Shown one piece after another: positions 1 to 12,509 of a stretch of DNA of 64,000 nt. Origin of the DNA: Gentiana macrophylla. Lineage: Eukaryota; Streptophyta; Magnoliopsida; Gentianales; Gentianaceae. Numbering within the stretch: the first letter of the stretch is position 1; the number at the start of each line of letters is the position of its first letter. The DNA is taken from contig CM047808.1 in the NCBI GenBank assembly GCA_026214975.1, positions 11,434,267 to 11,498,266 of the forward strand, written 5' to 3'. Below the pieces are notes generated by a model that was not told where the DNA came from, searched no databases, and saw only the letters and a list, made by a program, of their open reading frames with translations. Position numbers and translations under genes: made by a program.

Positions 1-1074
1 CAGTTGCTGCAGTGGGGTTTCACTCAATCAGTGTCAGACACATCCTTCTTCATCATGAAGAAGAATCACACACTTCTATATGTATTAGTCTATGTTGATG
101 ACTTCTTGATCACTGGCAATAGCACAAATGCAATCCAGCAGTTTATCAAGTTATTGAATAGCAGATTTCCACTAAAAGACTTGGGACAACTGAGTCATTT
201 TCTTGGTGTGGAAGCAAAAAGAGACAGGACTGGAATTCTGCTCACTCAAAAGCATTATCTAAAGCAGTTATTCCACAAACTTGGTCTGGAACACGTGAAA
301 CCATGCCCTACTCCTATGGTTACTGGCAAAAGTTTCACCCCAGAAGAGGGCATACCCATGACAAATCCCTCACTTTATAGAAGTGCCATAGGGGCACTTC
401 AGTATGTGACTTTTACAAGGCCTGATGTAGCCTTTGCTGTGAATACTCTCAGTCAATTCATGCACTTTCCCAAAGATGTGCATTGGCAGGCTCTAAAAAG
501 GGTTTTGAGATATCTAAAGGGAACAACAGACTTTGGACTCCACTTCAAAGCTCAGGGGCAGCTTAATCTCACAGCATATACTGATTCATCTCTCTCCTTC
601 TTGGTTTTAGTGATCTTGTTGAGGGTGTTCCAAACATGACAGAAGATCTGTGGCTGGTCACTGTATGTATATTGAGATTCTTTGGTTACTTGGAGTTCAA
701 AAAAACAGCAGGTTGTATCTCGATCAAGCACTGAATCAGAATATAGAAGCCTTGCAAACGCAGCAGCTGAAATCAGATGGCTCACTTCTCTCCTAAAAGA
801 ACTTGGTGTTAGCTTCAGCTCCACTTCTGTGATTTACTGTGATAACGTTGGAGCAAATGCCTTAGCACAAAATCCAGTGTTCCATGCTCGAACCAAGCAT
901 ATAGAGATTGATGTCCACTTTGTAAGAGATCAAGTTATCAATGGTGAACTGGTGGTAGAGTATATTCCCTCTTGTGAACAACCGGCCGATATCTTCACCA
1001 AGGCATTGTCTGCAGCAGCATTCTTGCCCTTTAGAGCCAAACTCAATGTGGAACAACACCCATATTTAGTTTGA
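1..1074 (+). pseudogene. Ty1/copia polyprotein 3' part: reverse transcriptase and RNase H (broken)
   Basis: This is the C-terminal part of a copia retrotransposon pol; the 5' part lies outside the window. The first reading frame (4-639) shows the RT palm motif YVDD in LVYVDDFLITGN and the copia-typical block FPLKDLGQLSHFLGVE. A shifted frame from about 682 to 1074 gives the RNase H part, with [20 protein letters not shown], the block [18 protein letters not shown], and [10 protein letters not shown] near the end. The frame is lost around 590-680, where the RNase H start (normally DADWA...DRRS) is scrambled, so the copy is dead. A polypurine tract and LTR follow directly, confirming orientation. 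The lineage within copia is not resolved. Confidence 0.93.
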
Positions 1075-1081
1075 GGGGGGG

Positions 1082-1276
1082 TGTTTGAACAGTGTTATAA
1101 TGTTGAGGGACTGATATGTAATATCTAGAAGTATAGTATCTATCCTAGATATGGTGTGTACACGTGTCATGCCTTGGTTGAACCAAGTGTCCTATCTTAT
1201 CTCTATATGTAACAATCTCCTGACACTATGAATGATAACAAAACATTATTCCATTATTCAGTTTCTAAGTTTCACA
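1082..1276 (+). repeat. 3' LTR of the copia element, with preceding polypurine tract
   Basis: The purine run TTGAGGGGGGG at 1071-1081 immediately precedes TGTTTGAACAG, the expected polypurine tract and LTR start. The proposed LTR ends in TTTCACA at 1276, giving a 195-bp TG...CA unit, short but within the copia range. The partner 5' LTR is outside the window, so the end point is inferred from the CA dinucleotide only and the target duplication cannot be checked. Confidence 0.7.
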
Positions 1277-2160
1277 GGACATGATCCAGTGATAAAGTGT
1301 TTGGGTGCTTTAAAATGGCAGCTGAAACTTAAGATGGGGTGTGGAGGTTCGAACACCGTAAATTGAGATTTTTTTCAGTTCTTTGGTATAATAACAAATT
1401 CATAACTCTGAGTCACTAGGTTACCTCATTAACATCATTTATCCCGTGGGACATGAGGAATGGGGTCCCTCATGGTTAGTGTTTAACTATTTTTAAGAAA
1501 TTATCACTTGTTACCCGTATGGATAACTCAGCTGATTCCCTGGTGGCAGATTGCACCAAGGAACGCATGACCGAATCCCGACAGCCGCAGTGAATTCAGG
1601 GTGATTCCTTGTGAGAACCGGATCCTAATCCTCCACCTAAGAGGCCGTTGAATCACCATGATTAACCTCTTCACCATTCTGCCGGATCAGAGTGGAAGGG
1701 CCATGTGAGTAAGGGATATCGCCTACTGCACCAGAGAAATTATCACTTGTTTCAATTACATTTCAACATTTATCCCATTTCTTTTTAAATCTACACCAAC
1801 CCTCTGATTAAACTAGAAAGTTGAAACACATGTCGTACTGTGACTGAAACAAATGATAACAAAGATGCTCGTAAAACCACTCTATGTTGCTTTTTAACAA
1901 GATCAAATGTCACAAACGATCGACGTTTTTAAAGGCAATTCTACGTCACACAATCAATTTTCAGAATGGATGAACAGAATATTAGCAAAATCACACAGGT
2001 CTAACATGCCCTTAAACAAAAGAAATCATAACAAATTTCAACAAGTCAAGTTTTAGGCTTTTAACACAAACAAAGAGAATTTTCCAGTTTCGAAAATCTC
2101 CTAAACAAAAAGACACTAATCAGTTATCACATAAACGGTTAATGTTAAAAAAAAAACAAA
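1277..2160. other. No gene seen; low-copy-looking or repeat-derived DNA
   Basis: This stretch separates the copia LTR from the hAT gene. No open frame with recognisable protein similarity is seen on either strand. A moderately GC-richer patch at about 1510-1730 stands out from the AT-rich background but shows no tRNA fold or coding signal that I can support. Confidence 0.4.
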
Positions 2161-2164
2161 TTAT

Positions 2165-4515
2165 CCATAATCAATCATTAAATTCCTGCAATTCTTCCCC
2201 GACACCGTGCTCCACATCCACTCTTTCATCAATGTCGGTGTCATAATCATCATCATCAACAAATACATCAACATCATCTTCGGATTCCTCATCCACTGTT
2301 CGGTCTCCTCTGTTTTTGCCTCTGAAATTAGGGGGAACATATTCATACCCCGAATCTATCTCGTCTTCCAGTAACCACTCGTTATCAATCTCACTTATGT
2401 TTGTCAATCTAATTGGATCCCTTTTAATCTTCTTCTCATCAGTAGCAGTAGCAGTAGCATTAGCCTTGAGTGCTTTATTGTACTTCACATACACCATATC
2501 TTGTAGCCTTTTGTACTCAGCCCAGTTCCATTTCTTTGAATGCATCTATTATCCCACATTTCAAGATTCAAAGTGTAAGTAAGTAAGCACAAAAAAGAAA
2601 TCTTTAACAAATACAAGTATCTTTAGATTCTTTACTCACGCGCTCAAAAATGCTCCAATTCCTTTCACAACACGAGCGCTACTAAGCGAGGCCAAGAATC
2701 CTGACCGCAAAGTTTTCAAATTTGGCGCACTGACACCAAATATTCTCCACCAATCCACTGGGAAAAAGAAAACATTAGTTTTAGTCTTATATATTGATAA
2801 TATGATAGTTACAAAAATCATATACTAAAAGGCTTTAAGAAGAAAAAAAAAGTGTTTACCGGGCTTCATTCTTTGCTCTTCATTCGTCATGTTCCTTGCT
2901 TGAATAGCGAATGAGTTTCCAAATAGTGACTCTGAGTTTCTGAACTTTACTAGCTCCACAATGATCTTATCTCTAACTTCTTCGCTTTCAATCATTCTCT
3001 CCAAGCATTTAAATAACCCTTCCATGAATTTCACATCCTCGTTAATTTCGGGATTGTGGTAGTAAAAATACGGGTTCAAGTAATAACCATAACATACAAA
3101 GGATGATGAAGTAGATCCTTCCATTTTTCATCAATGATCTGTAACACCTTGCTCTCGTAGCTATCTTTTTTATCAAAGGACTTGAGAATTGTTTCTTTAG
3201 CTCTATTCATAGCTTCGTAAATGAAACCCATGGCGGGTGCCTCTTCATTATTAGCTATACGGAGAACCATCACCAGAGGGCACATCGCTTTAAGAATGTA
3301 GGCCACGTTGTTCCAAAAAGTAGGCATAAAAACGATATCTTTTGCTTTCTTGCCTTTTGCGTGTTTAGACCACCTATTATCACTCCATTGTTGTGATGAA
3401 AACATTCTTCTCAAATCTTGTTGCCGTCTTTGAAGGCTTTGTAAAGTGAGGAATGTAGTAGTGAAACGTGTAACTCCGTGTTTAGCCAACTCTTTGTTTC
3501 CCGTGAAAAACCTCTTCATTTTCAAAACACTCGCATGATTGTATATAAAACCGACTAGAGCAATACCTTTGGAGATGGTCTTTTTGATGATCGGTATTTC
3601 GCCTATATCCTCCAACATTGAGTCAATGCAATGAGCTGCACATGGAGTCCAAAACAGATGTGGTCTTTTGCTTTGTAGCAACTTACCTATAAACAATTAA
3701 ATTGAATATATCAAAAAACAAAAGAAGAAATAAAATGCTTTGAGTATTAAGAATTAAGTAATAAATATTATACCAGCAAGGGCGTAATTGTTGTCCGTGC
3801 GTGTGATTACTTGCACAACATTCTTCTCTCCAACATGATCCACGTATTTATCGAGCAGTTTGAAGAGCATATTCTCAGACTTGATATAGGACGAGGCATC
3901 AACGGACTTTAAAAACATTGTCCCTTTGGTGTTATTGACTAGAATATTGATCAATGTTCTCCCCTCGTCATCAGTCCATCCATCAAACAAAATCGAACAA
4001 CCGGATTTCTCACTCGCTTTTCATATCTTTCAACAACTCATTCATATATCATGACCTCCTTTCTCAATAGTCCCCTCAATTCATGTTCACTTGGTGGGAT
4101 AAGATTAGGCCCATACTTACCAATGCTTTCAATCATTTTCTTGAAGCTATCCAACTTGACGACACTCAAATCAATCCCGCCTATGTACAAGAATTTGGCT
4201 ATCTTTCGAGCTGCAATATCTCTTTTGCCTCTCTTTCACAAGTATCACTTTCATCACTCTCCATTGATTCTTCACCATTATCATATTTCGACGTTTGGAT
4301 ACTATTGTCATCACTCTCCATTAATGACAAACTCCTCCTTTTCTTGCTTTGGAATTCCGGTCCTTCTTCCTCATCTTCATCTTCATCTTCCGCGTTATAA
4401 AATATGGAATTTTGTTTCTTGTCAGATTTCCGTGCTTTCACCATTCTTTGTTTCTGCATCTTTTTTGATTCACGTATAACAAAGAATAAGTGAATAACTA
4501 AGTTAACAAAGTAAT
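2165..4515 (-). pseudogene. hAT-superfamily transposase gene (DUF659 type), degenerate
   Basis: The gene reads right to left. The acidic/basic N-terminal part lies at about 4515-4200. The DUF659 block follows (FDGWTDDEGRTLINILVN at about 3985), then KRPHLFWTPCAAHCIDSML after an apparent intron (about 3768-3688), then LNPYFYYHNPEI at about 3070. After another intron (acceptor near 2766) comes the C-terminal dimerisation region WWRIFGVSAPNL. The hallmark CERNWSIFE is present only in a shifted frame at about 2650-2675. The tail HSKKWNWAEYKRLQDMVYVKYN is at about 2540-2470, followed by an acidic end. At least two frame breaks (near 3095 and 2680) disable it. It would have encoded the cut-and-paste transposase of a hAT element. 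I did not find confident terminal inverted repeats around it. Confidence 0.85.
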
Positions 4516-4948
4516 GATTATTAAACGACAAAATGTAAAAACATAACGCCTACAACAATACGGTGCCAACTGCTAAAAAATAGACTGAAGGTTATCATTT
4601 AGGCGTTCTCCATTTATCATTCCGGCATTCGTGCTCCACACGGTTGTTGCCCATCGATGTTTGTCTTAAAGCGATTTGCATTTTGTGAAGAACACAAGGA
4701 AATCGTGTTTTGCAAGGAACGAAAAAGACGATAGTCAAGTATTTTATTCGAATAAATATAGAAACCATAGTGGATGGTTTTGTGCCTTCTTTACCTAGAG
4801 TTAAAACCGATCATTCAGATAAGCTTAAGCATTTACTACATCCAACTGTTCCAGAGATGTAATGCATGGGATGTGCTATTGATGAATGATTGTCTAAGTG
4901 TATATGATTCTTCCTACAAAAACCTAAGGTTAAAGTCATAACAAAAAC

Positions 4949-5081
4949 TGCAATTGAACATGGCCTAGTGGTTAGGGTCATTGCGCTTCCTCAATATAAA
5001 CTAGGTTGAATCCCCATCCCTCCACCAATAAATAAAAATCTCCTCCCCCTTCCCCAAACAAAAATTTTAAAAAAGGTCTTG
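4949..5081 (+). mobile_element. tRNA-derived SINE with 8-bp target duplication
   Basis: An A-box-like TGGCCTAGTGG (4961-4971) and a B-box-like GGTTGAATCCC (5014-5024) are spaced as in tRNA-derived SINE heads. The element is flanked by the direct repeat ACAAAAAC at 4941-4948 and 5082-5089. The body is 133 bp and ends in a short A/T-rich tail plus GGTCTTG. SINEs are non-autonomous and are mobilised by LINE machinery. The family was not identified. Confidence 0.7.
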
Positions 5082-5089
5082 ACAAAAAC

Positions 5090-6770
5090 ACACACAAATA
5101 CAATGTAAAGATCCAGAGGTAGATTTGAAAACATATCATATTTTATAAACCGTGTTCAATAATTATATAACAAAGAATATAACAAAGGAGGCAACAGAAC
5201 AGGGGAAATGATACAAACAGGGGTTGAAAAACTGTGATAAACAAGCAATCCTAGAACAAACAAGCTATTGCTCCTTGATGATAACTGAAAACTATGAAAT
5301 ATTGCTGCTTGATGATAATTGAAAACCACCGGTAGTTCGATGGCATTTCACCTACTTTCCCTTAATAGCAATTAATAGCATTTCACAGGAATTTCTTTAC
5401 TAATAAACTAAAAACGCCACAATCCAAATTTAAAAGAAAGCCTCCTTTGGACAATTAATCCTCAGTTCAGCATCTTTTTTCAATTGAAAAATCTGCTTAT
5501 TACTCTTTCTTGAATTCGCAGCTATGAGCAGGGAGCTAAAAACCACCCAAGAAACAGCTTCATTTGGGCCTAAAACTAACCAATTCTCTCTAGACAAAGT
5601 CCTACTCAAGTTGGCTTATTTGGCACTAATAAGCCGACCTTGAAGTGAAACTCATGCCCATTGTTTTGCAGCCCTTACAGGCCAACTTGGCTCGGCGAAG
5701 CAGCTTCATAGATGCCGTAAAGATGGAGAAAGAAATTGAGTTATAGAGATAATGATACAATAAAAGGAAGCAGACACACTTTTTGAGACAGATTCGAATT
5801 CAGGGATCGCCACTTTCCATGCCAGAAAAGGAGTAGAATGGTTTCTTGTTCTTTCTAGTTTTGTCGAACTACATCCAACAGTGAAACCATCAGCACACCC
5901 AACTAAGTGGGAGAAGTTCAGAATCCTTGCTAAGTTCATTGCAGAATGCAACAGACCATACACTGATGGATCGAGCTTTGAAAAGAAAAAAAAAAAGGCT
6001 AACAATTGTTCAAACAATGTTGCAGGTGGGGAATGAACATAACAATAGCCAAAGAAAATGAATCAAAATGCAATGAACTTGTGAGAGTTTACAAAGAAAC
6101 ACACCAAAATGTCCAAAAAAGAAATCTACTAGCTAGAGAATATTGGTAGGAGGAAATGTGTAAGTATAAATTACGAGCTGCAGAAAGCATCAACGAAACC
6201 CTTAAGCCTTCAAATTTTCATTATTTTCCTACTATTCTAATAATGAAACCGTGCCAATAATGTACCCAAGTGAAAAAAATAAATCATATCTACCTACAAT
6301 GACCAGAGCTCAATACACAGGAAAAAGGAATGAGAAGGGATTAACAGATGAAGATGAGAATCATAAGATCATAAAAGGGAAACGAATACGTGACATTCAC
6401 TAATTAAAATCAGCACAAAATGAATCGAGAGAATACCTGAAGCCTCACTTGATAATTGCTGTTGTTCCTGTAGCTAATTGATAGCTACTACAACACTGAT
6501 TTAGTAGATAATCGAAGCAAAGCAGCGGAGAAATGGAGTAGTCAGCTGGCTGAACTATGCAAGTGTGTATGAAATAGGGTTTCTGTTGTTGCTTTTACCT
6601 TTATAGACTTAAAACTCTGCTGTATAAAAAGCGATCGCTTTTTCGCGCGCCTCACGCCTTGCTTAGGCGGTCGCTTAAGCGGCGCTTTTCTTTCGCCCGC
6701 CATATGTATGCGCTTTTTGAAGAAAAATAAAATCAAGGTGGTAGAAAATGGGTATGGCTATAAAACATGA
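5090..6770. other. No confident coding gene; possible non-coding transcript start on the minus strand
   Basis: An open stretch at 5706-6017 (minus) has no recognisable similarity. At about 6437-6560 (minus) there is a 5'-UTR-like sequence ending in a good donor, CTTCAG|GTATTC, at 6437/6436. This could be the first exon of a non-coding or unrecognised transcript. No downstream exon with a protein family could be assigned. Confidence 0.3.
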
Positions 6771-6774
6771 GTCC

Positions 6775-6953
6775 GGATCCTCTGTTGTGAGCAGGGGCCT
6801 CTGTGATGTCAAAACGGTATCGTTTCGAATCCAAGCGATGTCGTTTTGATCCCAAACTAAAAATAAATAAAAAATAATAGTAAAACGGTATCGTTTAGAG
6901 TCGAAACGATGTCGTTTTACTTCACAGCATTGGGGGCTTACAGCAGATGATCC
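6775..6953. mobile_element. MITE with GGATCC-type ends and ACGATGTCGTTTT palindromes (copy 1)
   Basis: The left end GGATCCTCTGTTGT pairs imperfectly with the right end ACAGCAGATGATCC as inverted repeats. Inside are repeated segments of the type AAAACGGTATCGTTT and GATGTCGTTTT, which form internal hairpins. A second copy with the same ends and internal palindromes is at 25665-25830. No coding capacity. The target duplication is not clear, so the superfamily is unassigned. Confidence 0.55.
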
Positions 6954-7037
6954 AAATTCGTAAAACATTGTCTTCTATAAACTTTCTGTAGCAGAAGAGT
7001 GATGAAGCCATGAACATGAGTCTAAACATGTTTTTTT

Positions 7038-7720
7038 TAAAGAGTAATCAGCACACACAAGATCGTCGATCTACAGTGGCGAAATTTAGACCATGTCGAC
7101 ATGAATATCAATGTTCGTACCCTGTTAGAGGCAAAAAAAAAAAGAGTAATCAGCGCAAAACACTCATATCTTTGGGTCAGCCTTGGGACTTGCCTCGTAT
7201 CTTTAAATTTAGCAATTTAACCTACAACAAACACCTTTTTTCGAATCTGACGTTAAATGAAACGGAAAATACGCGTTTGTCATTTACTCGCCATCAACAT
7301 TTCACGGCTTAACAATAAAAATAAAAATAACTTTATTTTTATTATATCCCCAAAGTCGCCGATCATTCCCAACCCAATTGTCGAATATCAATCATTGTCA
7401 TTCCCGATTTCTAATTTCCCTTCCTCATCTACAAAAACTTCTAATTCCCTTCCCATCAAAAGAAGATTAATCAATCGCGAGTACTTTCTGTCAATACCGC
7501 CGAGTGCCTACCGGCGCCGGCGAGAATTGTGCTCAAGATGGCACTTCGAGGAATGAGTGTTGAGCAACCTATTTCCGGAACCATTGCTTCAAACACCATT
7601 TGAGGATGAGGAAGAAAATGGCGAATGACTATTCACCTGAGAGAGAGATGGAAATAAAATAGCAGAGGCAATTGTTGGTCGACAAATTAGGGTTTAATAG
7701 GAGGGGATTTAATTGTACAG

Positions 7721-7763
<43 letters not shown>

Positions 7764-8141
7764 AATTTAGCTTTGAGGAAGAAAATGGTTTAACGGGACT
7801 TATTTGATTAAAAGAAATAAAAAAGCAAAAATGTGAAAGCGTGTGAAATGTTGATGGCGAGTGAATGACAAACGCGTACTTTTCATTTTATTTAACGTCA
7901 AATTCAAAAAATTGTGTTTGTTGCAAAATATTACACAAGATAGAGGGTAAAAGTGTTAAATTTAAAGATACATGACAAGTCACAAAGTTGACCCATAGAT
8001 AAGTGTGTTTTGCGCTAATAAAAAGGTGTTTGTTGTAAAATATTACGCAAGATAGATGGTATAAGTGCTAAATTTAAAGTATATGGTAAGTCCCAAAGTT
8101 GACCATAGATAGTGGTATTTTACTTGCTAATTACTCTTTTA
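7038..8141. mobile_element. DNA element with long, partly duplicated terminal inverted repeats (Mutator-like)
   Basis: The outer ends TAAAGAGTAATCAGC (7038) and GCTAATTACTCTTTTA (8126-8141) are inverted. The arms continue inward for well over 100 bp: CGCGTTTGTCATTTACTCGCC near 7272 is the inverse of GGCGAGTGAATGACAAACGCG near 7856. The right arm holds two tandem copies of a roughly 130-bp TIR segment (about 7890-8020 and 8030-8140), and the left arm has a second internal start at about 7144. The interior holds a GC-richer patch (7480-7560) and a poly-A run (7721-7756) but no recognised gene. Long arms suggest a MULE. The target duplication was not found. Confidence 0.55.
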
Positions 8142-8147
8142 AATGGT

Positions 8148-8150
<3 letters not shown>

Positions 8151-8205
<55 letters not shown>
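8151..8205. repeat. (TA)n microsatellite
   Basis: An uninterrupted TA dinucleotide run of about 55 bp lies just outside the right end of the long-TIR element. Confidence 0.95.
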
Positions 8206-8207
<2 letters not shown>

Positions 8208-8855
8208 AATCATGGTGGACCTAGCATAGTAGGGGTGGGGTGTATGGACCAAACTCAAATTTCCTGACAAAAATTCTTAATATACCTTTTAATAATATTA
8301 AAGGCTTGATTTCTTAGTGCAATTTTCCATTCTTAGTGCAATTTTCCATTTTCCAATTCTTAGTGAATTCTTTCAAGTTCCTTGAGCTAGAGTTAGAGCT
8401 TGAAAGTGCTCAAAAATTTATCGAGCATGATTAAAACTTATTCAAGCCAATCCCGAGCATTATTTTCCTGTTCGAGCGAACTCTCAAGTAGAATTCAAAC
8501 ATAACAAGTTTAAGGAGTTATTCAAAACATTTTACTGAAGGAGACATCCGATAAACTTAGATGATTAGCATAAAACATGAACAAGAATAACACACGCACA
8601 AATCGAGAAAATGGTAATTAAAAAAATCATAAAATTGGAACGATACTTAAAACTCCACTCCAATTGAGAATTCGGATCCTTACGTCTATTGAATATTGAT
8701 ACAAACCAAACCCCAATCATTTCCCAGACTCTCCTCCGTAAGCAATTAGAAAGAAAAATTCAACTCCAGAAACTCTTTTTATCATTTGCTCTAATCACAT
8801 TTCGACATATCTCCCGTTCAGAAACTAAGTCCGAGTCGAGTAATATATATAATTT

Positions 8856-11119
8856 TCACGGCTTGACATGCTCTCGAATAAACGCCTCCAGTTCAGAAAT
8901 CTCACCGTTCAAACCAGATGATTCAGCTACAGTGACTCTGTTATGACACTGAGAGAATGTGAAGGGCTCTCCAGCCACCCAGTGTGAATTCGCTCGTCAC
9001 ATCTCGTCTGATACCGCACTTCTTGATACCCGAAGCTTGTCACTAACATCATCACATAATAATAAGCAAGCGAAAAGATTCATCACCAACAAAATATCCC
9101 TACCTACTTCTGGTACTACATTCGAAAGCCAAACATGATCTATTAGAAAAAGGCCCCGCAAGAATCCGCTTTTTAAAAGTCGATTATACGGTGTTGAATT
9201 GCATTTTATAAAGTCTATTGTTTCCGGAGTGGTGCCACCAAAGGCCCGAAAATTACCAAATAGTTTGACAGAAGCACAAGAACATATGCAACCGAGAGAG
9301 GAAATTTGAACTTAAAAAAGCGAAGTAAACTATCGTGATTACTTACATTTCTTTTCCGAGCTGTCTTTTGATAAAATCCTTAGTGTGTGCAGTGACTTTA
9401 TCCACCTTGTTACAGAGTATGAGTACCGGTATCTTCTTCTTCACAATGCTGGCCTTTGTCAGTAACTCGTACAAGTACCTTTGCCACATAAAAAATATCA
9501 TATGATGCAGTATTAATATCGAGAATTTGATGTTCATAAATCGAGCATAATGAATTAAGATTTCAAGAATTTATTTATACTCTGAAGCAGCACGGCAGTT
9601 GGGTAGAAATTCCACGGCATCAACGACGAAAACAACAGCAGAAGCTTCAGGTAAGAACTCGTCCAGTTTTGATTGAAGACGAGAATGCCCAGGAACATCA
9701 ACAACGTGAACCGGCTTTATTTTGCCCTTCTGCATTCAATTAAACCCATATTTCACAATTCAATAAAACTATGCATAAGAGAGAGCAACATGTACTGCCT
9801 TTACAAGGTCCGGAGAAGGGCCGAGCCCTATTAAGTCATTCACCTTACTTCTCTCAGAGAACAGCACAAAAGTGTCGGCGTTGGGTTCCATGGACGTTAC
9901 AGTGCCTTGATGGGTAGAGCCATCCCGAAGCTGGCAGAAGAAAAAGATAATCTCAATAACAATAATCATGATGCGAAACGACTGATTTACACCAACATCG
10001 ACAACAATAACAATAACGTATCAGGTTAAGTAACTGGCACGAATAAAAGGATGAAATGAGTAATATCATAACACTATACTTGGTAAAAGAGGAAGGTTTT
10101 GCCACTTCCACTGAGCCCTGCTAGCACAACAGTGTTGGATGGCTTACGTTTGAAAAGACGTACTGCAATATCAGAAGAATTTCATAAAGTCAGTTAAATT
10201 TACACAAATACTTGAAGCAACGATAATTGTCATCAAAAGAACAAAAGGCAAAAATGGAATAATGTATGACAACTTTTCTCAAGTAAATTTATTATCACAC
10301 CTAATAGTTATCTGACATCAATAAAGTGCAACAAGATTGTTAGTGCCTCAGATTGAACGCCAGATCCCTAAAATATACTACCTCTGTCCCTTAATATAGC
10401 TCTTTTTAGACGTTGAATGTCATAAATTTTAAGCAAACAAGTCTAACATACCCTTTACTATCATTAATACAATAGTTGTGAAGGTAATGAAAAGTGGTTG
10501 GATGGATAATAAATAAAGGTTGGGATGAAGAAAAAGACATTTTGTGACATCACATGATACATATACATTTAGGTATTCACAACATGATATTCGCAACTAC
10601 CAACACACACAACTTATCACTATATTGGGGAAGTTAACGCTATTACATAGACAATAACCTAAAGAAATGTATCCTAAAGCAAACATACCCCCTAAAATTC
10701 TACTATACCAACCCTTAAAATTAAAAACAACTGCATCATGCTCTCAACTTACAACTGAATACATGAATTTCCATCTCCTAAATAATTGTTCAACATATAT
10801 CAGAAATAACCAGAGTGTATTGGGTAGTTTATTAACCGTACAACTATATAATTGTAGAAAAGGTACTTCACCTAAGAATGAAGGCATACTAATTCAGAAG
10901 AAAAAAAGAAAGAACAGAAAGTATACAGTAGGAGACAAAGAATTGAAGAAAAGAGTATTAAAGAGACATACAAATCGCAAAAAGGAACACAGTGAACACA
11001 ACTATTCCAATGGCAGCATAAATTTGATCTTGAGGCGTTCTCTGAATTAAGTCTTGAACTTCTTGTGACCACTTGAGCAGCTCAACTTTCAACTGCTCCT
11101 GAAGTATTTCAAGGTCCAT
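8856..11119 (-). CDS. SRPRB: Signal recognition particle receptor subunit beta (six coding exons)
   Basis: This ER-membrane small GTPase anchors SR-alpha and helps deliver ribosome-nascent-chain complexes to the translocon. Exons by my reading: 11119-10972, 10162-10080, 9930-9844, 9729-9581, 9478-9347 and 9042-8856; phases agree at every junction. The start ATG (11119) opens MDLEILQEQLKVELLKW, then a membrane anchor (about residues 35-50). The G1 motif GLSGSGKT is at 65-72, G3-like DVPGH at 117-121 and the G4 motif NKVD at 179-182. The C-terminus ends IREHVKP. Length is about 260 residues, normal for the plant protein. In the last exon the frame slips near 9005 and again near 8977 (three bases missing in total) while the conserved sequence continues on both sides, so this is either an assembly error or a recent lesion. 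A 5'-UTR intron is suggested by an acceptor at about 11135 and a UTR exon ending CTCCAG|GTAATC near 12118. Confidence 0.92.
10380..10470. repeat. Degenerate MITE-like end inside SRPRB intron 1
   Basis: The segment starting TACCTCTGTCCCTTAATATAG resembles the CTCCCTCCGTCCC-type ends of Stowaway MITEs, but I found no matching right end. It is only weak evidence of an old insertion. Confidence 0.25.
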
Positions 11120-12119
11120 CTAGTCAGCAGCTACTAACTGCACACAAACGTGTTCCGTTTAAAATAAATGAATCAATACCAACCATGAAATAAAACTTTA
11201 ATATACAAAATTGTGATAGGTCCGTAATCAATTCAATAATAGGAAGGGGAAAAACGGTTGATTAAAGAACATAAAAACATTATTGCTCGGGGATAAACCA
11301 GATATCCCTTGCAAAGACGTTATTGTTTAGTTTTACTCCATATTATCAATTATGTTTAATAAACAGGATTAGTCCTTCCGGATAATCTACGGAAGATTAA
11401 AGAATACATAATCTTTACTAATTTACAGAAGATTAAAGAACAATAAGCTTTACAAGTAATCTATGTGATATCACTTCAAGAGGCGCTTAAACAAATACGT
11501 AAAGCTAGTGTTTGATAGCTTCATGCCCGAATATTTGAATAATTAGATCATGACCGAACAACCTATTTCGAGATTTCTGTAGGGCGTTACGACCTAGGTA
11601 AAGAACAGACTGACAGATAAAAGTTTCCTCGTCAATCAGGGCAATTAGATTAAACCTAAAACCACCTAAATCAGCCAGAGAAAAATTTACATGAAAAAAC
11701 AAATTGAGAAATTAATAGGCATGTTTCATCATCATCATCATCATAGAACTCAAGCACTTACCATCTATAACCCTAATTTAACCGATGAATCCACAGGACC
11801 GAAAATTCTTCTGATTCCCTGAATAACATTGAAAAAAAATCAAAATCTTATAATTCAAACGCATACACAACTTTGATGAAAGCAATGTACATGTTGATTG
11901 TAACAATTTTTTTAAAATCTGCGAAAGCCGAAAGCTAATTGACAAAACAACTCCAAAAATGAACTGGAACCGAGAGAAACGAATCGAACCAGCAAGAAGA
12001 AGAATAACAGCCTAGATCTATGAGCGAAATTTTGCAAGATTCTAATGCTTAAATGCTGGAAAATACTTCATCAAGTTTTGAAACAGCAAATTCGCAGCAA
12101 GAATGAAGCAAGATTACCT

Positions 12120-12500
12120 GGAGAATTGATGACTTGAAATTGCAGAGACTGAGAGAGATATCGGAGTGAGAAATACACAAAGAATATATGCCGGAGAAAG
12201 GTGTATACGAATAGAGCTATATGTGAATCGAGCTACTGATATTCGACTCATAAAAAAATATGGATTTGTTCTTTTCAAGTGCGAACTCAAATCGAGTTAT
12301 TTGTATAATTAATCAAGCCGAATTTGAGTAATCGCAAATCAAATTATATTTAATAATTATTTAATTTATTACTACTATATTCTTTTAAGGAGAAGTATAA
12401 ATTTATTTTTCTAAATCCGACAAACACGCGGATAGAATATTGTTCGGAGGCTGACTACCCCACGGGGTTACATGCAAAAAAGATAAACAATGTTTAACTA
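12120..12500. other. Probable SRPRB promoter / 5' leader region
   Basis: On the minus strand this lies directly upstream of the inferred SRPRB 5'-UTR exon (about 12118-12180). It is AT-rich with no ORF. No specific promoter element can be asserted beyond the general position. Confidence 0.3.
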
Positions 12501-12509
12501 GTAAATACA

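Noticed and set aside
4961..5024. Possible functional tRNA gene
   Set aside because: A- and B-box-like motifs are present, but no cloverleaf or anticodon arm can be drawn and the segment has SINE-style target duplications.
5706..6017. 103-codon minus-strand frame
   Set aside because: No family and no supporting splice structure. A poly-Phe start comes from an A-run. Left as unassigned sequence.
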